The notes under the pieces: generated by a model
Told to the model about the DNA's origin: nothing
Database searches by the model: none
What the model saw: the letters and a program-made list of their open reading frames with translations, nothing else
Made by a program: the position numbers and the translations under genes
In this document: piece by piece, positions 59,948 through 64,000 of the stretch
Numbering within the stretch: the stretch's first letter is position 1
Layout: each line of letters begins with the position of its first letter
Origin: Bacteroidota bacterium
GTDB lineage: Bacteria; Bacteroidota; Bacteroidia; Chitinophagales; Chitinophagaceae
NCBI GenBank assembly: GCA_005882315.1
Contig: VBAR01000001.1
Location: forward strand, 383,736-447,735
Direction of reading: 5' to 3'
Length of the DNA stretch: 64,000 bases

Positions 59948-61297
59948 TTATAATAAAAAATACTGCAAAGCCAAACCCGCCACTACAGAAGCTACAGTTG
60001 TTACAATACCGGGTAACATAAAACTATGATTGAGTACATATTTTCCGATACGGGTTGTACCAGTACGGTCGAATTGAATGGCGGTGAGTAGCGTTGGATA
60101 ACCAGGGATAAAAAAGTGTCCATTCACGGCTGGAAAAATTCCTACTAAATAAGCAGGAGGCAATCCAAGTGTTAAACCCAGTGGAACCAAAGCTTTTGTT
60201 GTTGCAGCCTGGCTGAAAAGCAAAATACTGAGAGTGAATAATGCAAGTGCAAATGTCCATGGATAATTTTTAACCAAATTACCCAATGTATTTTCGATCA
60301 CTACTGCATTATGATTCATAAATGTGCTGCTCATCCAAACTACTCCAAAGACTGCAATAGTGGCCTGGCCTGCTGAAGCAAACAAACTAGCTTTAGTCAC
60401 CTGCGAAGCAGTAGTCTTACAAAAAAGTATGATGAGTCCTGCAGCAGCGAGCATGATCATCATGATCATGGATGGAATCTGCACTTGCCCTGATGCATTC
60501 ACCGCAAAGCCAGGTTTAAAATCTTCTCCTGAAAATACCGGCAATAATGATGGAAAGGATCCAATTAATACAACAGCAAGTACGGCTGCTCCAAAAATAG
60601 CAACTGAACTCGTTGCACCCGGTTTAAGAACAGCAACTGTATCATTTGAACCCCCGTCAAGATTTTTTACAAAAGCAGGATCTTTCATCCTTTCTAAAAA
60701 CTCGGGATCTACATTCAATTCTTTTCCTCTTTTCCAAACAAACAAAATACCTACAAGCACACCTATTATGGTAGATGGAATACAAATCAGAAGAATGTCA
60801 GCAAGCTTAATTCCGGCAGGCGCCAGCACGGTTAACAAAGCTGCAGATGCTGCGGACACCGGGCTTGCCGTAATGCCCATATGTGCAGCGGTCACACTCA
60901 TACTTAATGCCCTTTCGGGACGAATTCTTTTTTTAATAGCCACTTCTGCTATGATCGGTAAAATGGAATAAGATATATGCGCTGTACCTGCAAACAGAGT
61001 AAAAAAATATGTTACCAGTGGACCAAGAAAGGTGATCTGCCCTGGTCGGCTGCGGAGTAATTTACCAGCAAGATTCACAAGATAATCCATACCGCCTGCT
61101 GCCTGCAAAGCAGCAGCTGCAGTTACTACACTTAAGATGATCAGCATTACTTCAAGTGGAGGATCGGCAGGTTGCATTTTAAATACAAAGAGCAAGATCA
61201 GAAGACCGATCATGCCCATCACCCCTAAACCAATTCCCGACATCCTTGCTCCAATAAAAATGCAGACTAATAAAATGGCGAGTTGTAGAAGTATCAT
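59948..61297 (-). CDS. Anaerobic C4-dicarboxylate transporter (DcuA/DcuB family)
   Basis: 449 aa with 10-12 spans. DcuA/B landmarks: MILLQLAILLVCIFIGARM, ALQAAGGMDYLVNLAGKLLR, TYFFTLFAGTAHISYSILP, MSVTAAHMGITASPVSAASA and the late FPAVNGHFFIPGYPTLLTAIQ. It exchanges aspartate, fumarate and succinate, classically under anaerobic growth. Position between an OprP-like porin and a LamB-like porin, all downstream of aspA, supports an aspartate/fumarate unit. Confidence 0.92.
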   Translation of the reverse strand: MILLQLAILLVCIFIGARMSGIGLGVMGMIGLLILLFVFKMQPADPPLEVMLIILSVVTAAAALQAAGGMDYLVNLAGKLLRSRPGQITFLGPLVTYFFTLFAGTAHISYSILPIIAEVAIKKRIRPERALSMSVTAAHMGITASPVSAASAALLTVLAPAGIKLADILLICIPSTIIGVLVGILFVWKRGKELNVDPEFLERMKDPAFVKNLDGGSNDTVAVLKPGATSSVAIFGAAVLAVVLIGSFPSLLPVFSGEDFKPGFAVNASGQVQIPSMIMMIMLAAAGLIILFCKTTASQVTKASLFASAGQATIAVFGVVWMSSTFMNHNAVVIENTLGNLVKNYPWTFALALFTLSILLFSQAATTKALVPLGLTLGLPPAYLVGIFPAVNGHFFIPGYPTLLTAIQFDRTGTTRIGKYVLNHSFMLPGIVTTVASVVAGLALQYFLL

Positions 61298-61330
61298 GGT
61301 TTAAATAATTTTCAGCCGATTTAAATTCAT

Positions 61331-62662
61331 CTACATAACTGTTAATTGAAGACGAACCTGGAATATTTGCAATGCCCCTTTCATATTGTACCGGTCAAGA
61401 ATTCCATACCCATAAATAAACTCAGTTCGCAAAGCTTTCGTCATGTACCAGTTAACCATTGGCGTTATGCGCCAGAATTTTCCTCCGTGAAGAGATCCAT
61501 CTTCCAAGTCTAAAGAGGAATACCGAAGTACTGCTTCCCATTCACCCCATCCACCTTTGAATACAGATTTCTGCACAGGAACGAACCCAAAAATACTTGC
61601 GGTTGTCGTATAAGGACGTCTTCCCTTAGTGAATATATAGGTGACAAAAACATCCCCGCCAAAAAAACTATGATCTTCTGCCTGGCTTGCATTGAATTTA
61701 TGCACCATAACTTCTGAACCTAACAACAATTGCCCGGTACTGTAATAGGCTTCTCCACCAAAATGCAACGACTTATCCGCTGTAAATGTACCTGTATTTA
61801 TTATTTGAGGAGCAGGGTTGGATTCAGGTCGCGACTTTAAGGTAATTTTTCCATCGATAGGTTTCCCATAACGAAAATTAGTGGCTATGTGAAGCACTCT
61901 GTTCTTTTCTTTATTATAAATTGGCAACCACCCGATCCTTGCAACATATTGCCATGCAAATGTTGAGAAGGACTGCCCTTTTGAAGCAAAGTCATTAAAA
62001 TAACCAAGATTCCAAAATACTCTCGATTTTGGCATGGAGCCAAAAAATTTTATACCATCTGCTAAGATCGGAATAACATCCAATGCCATCTGCCTTTCCG
62101 CAGTCCAGGGAGAATGGCCATTCATTACTTTCACCATTGAATATCCTTCCTTAGTGCGGCCAATAAAAATATGCCCAAACGCCTTAGGCACTCCAATAGT
62201 GAATCCTGTTTCCCGTAACAACCAGGTTTTTTTATCGCCGTCATACATCATACCAAATTTCCATGATAAGTTCCTTTTGGTTTTAAATACTCCACTCGCC
62301 ATGATCCGAAAATCCCTTGTTTGTATGTCTCCTTTAACACCTAAACCTGCTGAATCCATTTGCTTTTTGAACACTGCATTTTGGCTGTATGTAGCGCCGT
62401 CCCATATGTAGCCCATACCAATCCTAATGGTTGAATAAGTTCCTTCAAATTCATTTGGTGGCCGTTTTTTCGTCAGGTAATCGTCAGCACTAACGATATG
62501 AACAGACCCATCTGTACCATCAGGAACTGTTTTTTTTTCCTCCTGACAATAAGATTGATAAGGTAAAAACAGAAACGCTGCCACCGTCAAACATATCCGT
62601 GGCAGCGTTTCAAATAATCTCTTTCTACTTTTTATTTTTGAAGTTTCAATAATAAATTTCAA
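61331..62662 (-). CDS. Phosphate-selective porin O/P-like outer-membrane protein
   Basis: 443 aa. Signal peptide (LPRICLTVAAFLFLPYQSY). OprO/OprP pattern: STIRIGMGYIWDGATYSQNA, DFRIMASGVFKTKRNLSWKF, HIFIGRTKEGYSMVKVMNGH, FGMMYDGDKKTWLLRETGF. The first 30 codons contain a perfect 12-bp inverted repeat (62573-62610). 31 nt downstream of aspA, so a shared transcript. In this operon a role in organic-anion uptake is more likely than phosphate. Confidence 0.85.
   Translation of the reverse strand: MKFIIETSKIKSRKRLFETLPRICLTVAAFLFLPYQSYCQEEKKTVPDGTDGSVHIVSADDYLTKKRPPNEFEGTYSTIRIGMGYIWDGATYSQNAVFKKQMDSAGLGVKGDIQTRDFRIMASGVFKTKRNLSWKFGMMYDGDKKTWLLRETGFTIGVPKAFGHIFIGRTKEGYSMVKVMNGHSPWTAERQMALDVIPILADGIKFFGSMPKSRVFWNLGYFNDFASKGQSFSTFAWQYVARIGWLPIYNKEKNRVLHIATNFRYGKPIDGKITLKSRPESNPAPQIINTGTFTADKSLHFGGEAYYSTGQLLLGSEVMVHKFNASQAEDHSFFGGDVFVTYIFTKGRRPYTTTASIFGFVPVQKSVFKGGWGEWEAVLRYSSLDLEDGSLHGGKFWRITPMVNWYMTKALRTEFIYGYGILDRYNMKGALQIFQVRLQLTVM
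62573..62610. other. Perfect 12-bp hairpin inside the porin signal-peptide coding region
   Basis: AAACGCTGCCAC (62573-62584) and GTGGCAGCGTTT (62599-62610) with a 14-nt loop, near 62 nt downstream of the porin start. On the minus strand it is followed by CTGTTTTTACC. It is G/C-richer than its surroundings. Attenuator or translation-modulating structure is possible. Confidence 0.6.
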
Positions 62663-62693
62663 GGCTTATTATTTGAGAAGATCATTATTTAAT

Positions 62694-64000
62694 TTATTGT
62701 TTCTGTCCAGTTAAAGTAGCCGGATCCATTAGTTTCTTGATCTGGTCTTCAGTCAATAATTTTTTCTCCCTTATAAGTTCAAGAATTCCTTTGCCGCTTT
62801 GAAGTGCTTCTTTTGCCAGCTCTGTTGTTTTTTCATAACCAAGAACAGGATTAAGAGCTGTTACAATTCCTATGGTAGTTTCTAAATAATGTTTTAAAAC
62901 TTTTTCATTAGCTGTAATTCCATCTATACAGTTTTTAGCGAATAAAGGAACTGATTTAAAAAAAAGTGCTTGTGATTCCATGATAGCAACAGCGACCACC
63001 GGTTCGTAAGCATTTAATTGCAGAAGACCATCTCTTGATGCAACAGTGACCGTTGCGTCGTTACCTATGACTTTATAACAGATCTGGTTCATCAACTCGG
63101 GCATTACAGGATTTACTTTTCCTGGCATAATGGATGAACCCGGTTGAAGTGCCGGTAAATTGATCTCAAAAATTCCATTGCGTGGACCTGAACATAAGAA
63201 TATTAAATCGCTGCTGATCTTAGACAATGTAACAGCAAAGTTTTTTAATGCAGAAGAATACATAACAAATGCCTGCATACTACTTGTTGCTGCGATCAGG
63301 TCTTTAGCCAAATGCATTGGCTTGCCTGTAATTTTTGCAAGATGAGCTGCACATTTTTCAGCATAACCAGGAGATGCGGTTAAGCCTGTACCAATAGCAG
63401 TTGCACCCATATTCTCTTCGTATAAATATTCTTCTGTTTTACGCAACACGTCAATAGCTGCATCGATCTGGTTACCAAAACCATGAAATTCCTGTCCCAG
63501 CGTCATTGGCACTGCATCCTGACCTTCGGTACGGCCCATCTTCACCAGGCTTTTAAACTCCTCTCCTTTTTTGTGAAAAGACTGGGAAAGCATTTTTGCT
63601 TGCTGTATCACTTTATCATTATGTAATAACAAAGCAACATGAATAGCGGTAGGATATACGTCGTTCGTTGACTGACCCATATTCAGATCATCATGTGGTT
63701 CTATAAACTGGTACTCTCCTTTTTTCTTGCCCATCATTTCGAGAGCAATATTTGCAAGCACCTCGCAGGAATTCATATTTGCTGATGTACCTGCACCACC
63801 CTGGTACAAATCTGTTAAAAATTGGTCATGATATTTTCCATCAATTACCGCCTGGCAAGCTTTTTCAATAGCGACCAATTTTTCTTTTGGCATTCTTCCT
63901 ACATCCGTGTTGGCACGGGCTGCAGCCATCTTTACCATTGCATAAGCCCGTACATAGTCAGGATAAAAATTTGTTTTTACACCACTCACCTGGAAATTCT
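62694..64000 (-). CDS. aspA: Aspartate ammonia-lyase (partial, N-terminus off the window)
   Basis: Frame open to the window edge; the last readable codons give NFQVSGVKTNFYPDYVRAYA, matching the family's 'enFpiSG....p..ira.a.vK', so the gene begins beyond 64000 and a GTG at 63989 is not the start. Aspartate to fumarate plus ammonia. Motifs: GGAGTSANMNSCEVLAN, DDLNMGQSTNDVYPTA, MGRTEGQDAVPMTLGQEF, and the fumarase/aspartase signature PGSSIMPGKVNPVMPE. Fumarate produced here can feed the Dcu carrier encoded downstream. Confidence 0.95.
   Translation of the reverse strand, partial: NFQVSGVKTNFYPDYVRAYAMVKMAAARANTDVGRMPKEKLVAIEKACQAVIDGKYHDQFLTDLYQGGAGTSANMNSCEVLANIALEMMGKKKGEYQFIEPHDDLNMGQSTNDVYPTAIHVALLLHNDKVIQQAKMLSQSFHKKGEEFKSLVKMGRTEGQDAVPMTLGQEFHGFGNQIDAAIDVLRKTEEYLYEENMGATAIGTGLTASPGYAEKCAAHLAKITGKPMHLAKDLIAATSSMQAFVMYSSALKNFAVTLSKISSDLIFLCSGPRNGIFEINLPALQPGSSIMPGKVNPVMPELMNQICYKVIGNDATVTVASRDGLLQLNAYEPVVAVAIMESQALFFKSVPLFAKNCIDGITANEKVLKHYLETTIGIVTALNPVLGYEKTTELAKEALQSGKGILELIREKKLLTEDQIKKLMDPATLTGQKQ

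Noticed and set aside
63987-63989. GTG as the aspA start
   Set aside because: Upstream in-frame codons to the window edge still match the family, so the true start is outside the window.

Overview
The window is AT-rich chromosomal DNA from a Gram-negative member of the Bacteroidota, most likely Chitinophagia/Chitinophagaceae. The case rests on gene types and order: a DUF4271 protein beside hemD, tsaE followed by alanine dehydrogenase, lpxA, many PorT-like outer-membrane barrels, start sites with little Shine-Dalgarno signal, and the S23-type four-helix-bundle protein family. I saw no rRNA, tRNA or CRISPR array. Both window edges cut genes: hemD on the left and aspA on the right.

Layout. 1-14 kb is mostly housekeeping: hemD, DUF4271, an MFS carrier, a hydrolase, tryptophan 2,3-dioxygenase, recQ, a Cu+-type P-ATPase, tsaE, alanine dehydrogenase, an ABC ATPase and lpxA. 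Between recQ and copA lies a 469-bp cassette: a four-helix-bundle gene enclosed by two perfect 29-bp inverted repeats made of heptamers. The repeat has become part of the recQ coding sequence. 14-26 kb holds a Tyr-rich lipoprotein, a GH63-like glucosidase, a tripartite MFS/HlyD/TolC efflux operon, a K+ channel, an AI-2E transporter and a membrane-anchored phosphoesterase. 26-42 kb is an envelope-rich stretch of small outer-membrane barrels, lipoproteins, NTF2-like lipoproteins, a DUF481 protein, a glycine-zipper protein, a DUF202 protein and a K+-channel-like protein whose selectivity filter is missing.

43-50 kb is a plus-strand block for central carbon and energy: LOG-family hydrolase, PfkB-type kinase, DASS carboxylate transporter, a three-part fusion (cyclic-nucleotide-binding domain, acetate kinase, PduL-type phosphotransacylase), malic enzyme and an HdeD-like protein. 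50.8-58.4 kb holds a GH13 amylase, cardiolipin synthase, a DUF4136 lipoprotein with an outer-membrane barrel, PPK2 and a SulP transporter. 58.4-64 kb is a minus-strand unit: aspA, an OprP-like porin, a Dcu-type C4-dicarboxylate carrier and a LamB-like porin.

How it may fit together (inference): aspartate is deaminated to fumarate and exchanged by the Dcu carrier, malate enters by DASS and is decarboxylated by malic enzyme, and acetyl-CoA is cashed in for ATP by the PduL-AckA fusion under nucleotide control. With PPK2, channels, HdeD, cardiolipin synthase and the envelope proteins, the 14-64 kb region looks like an energy- and envelope-stress neighbourhood. The observations most worth following are the heptamer-bounded cassette, the three-domain acetate kinase fusion, the filterless channel homologue and the recurring lipoprotein/barrel pairs.
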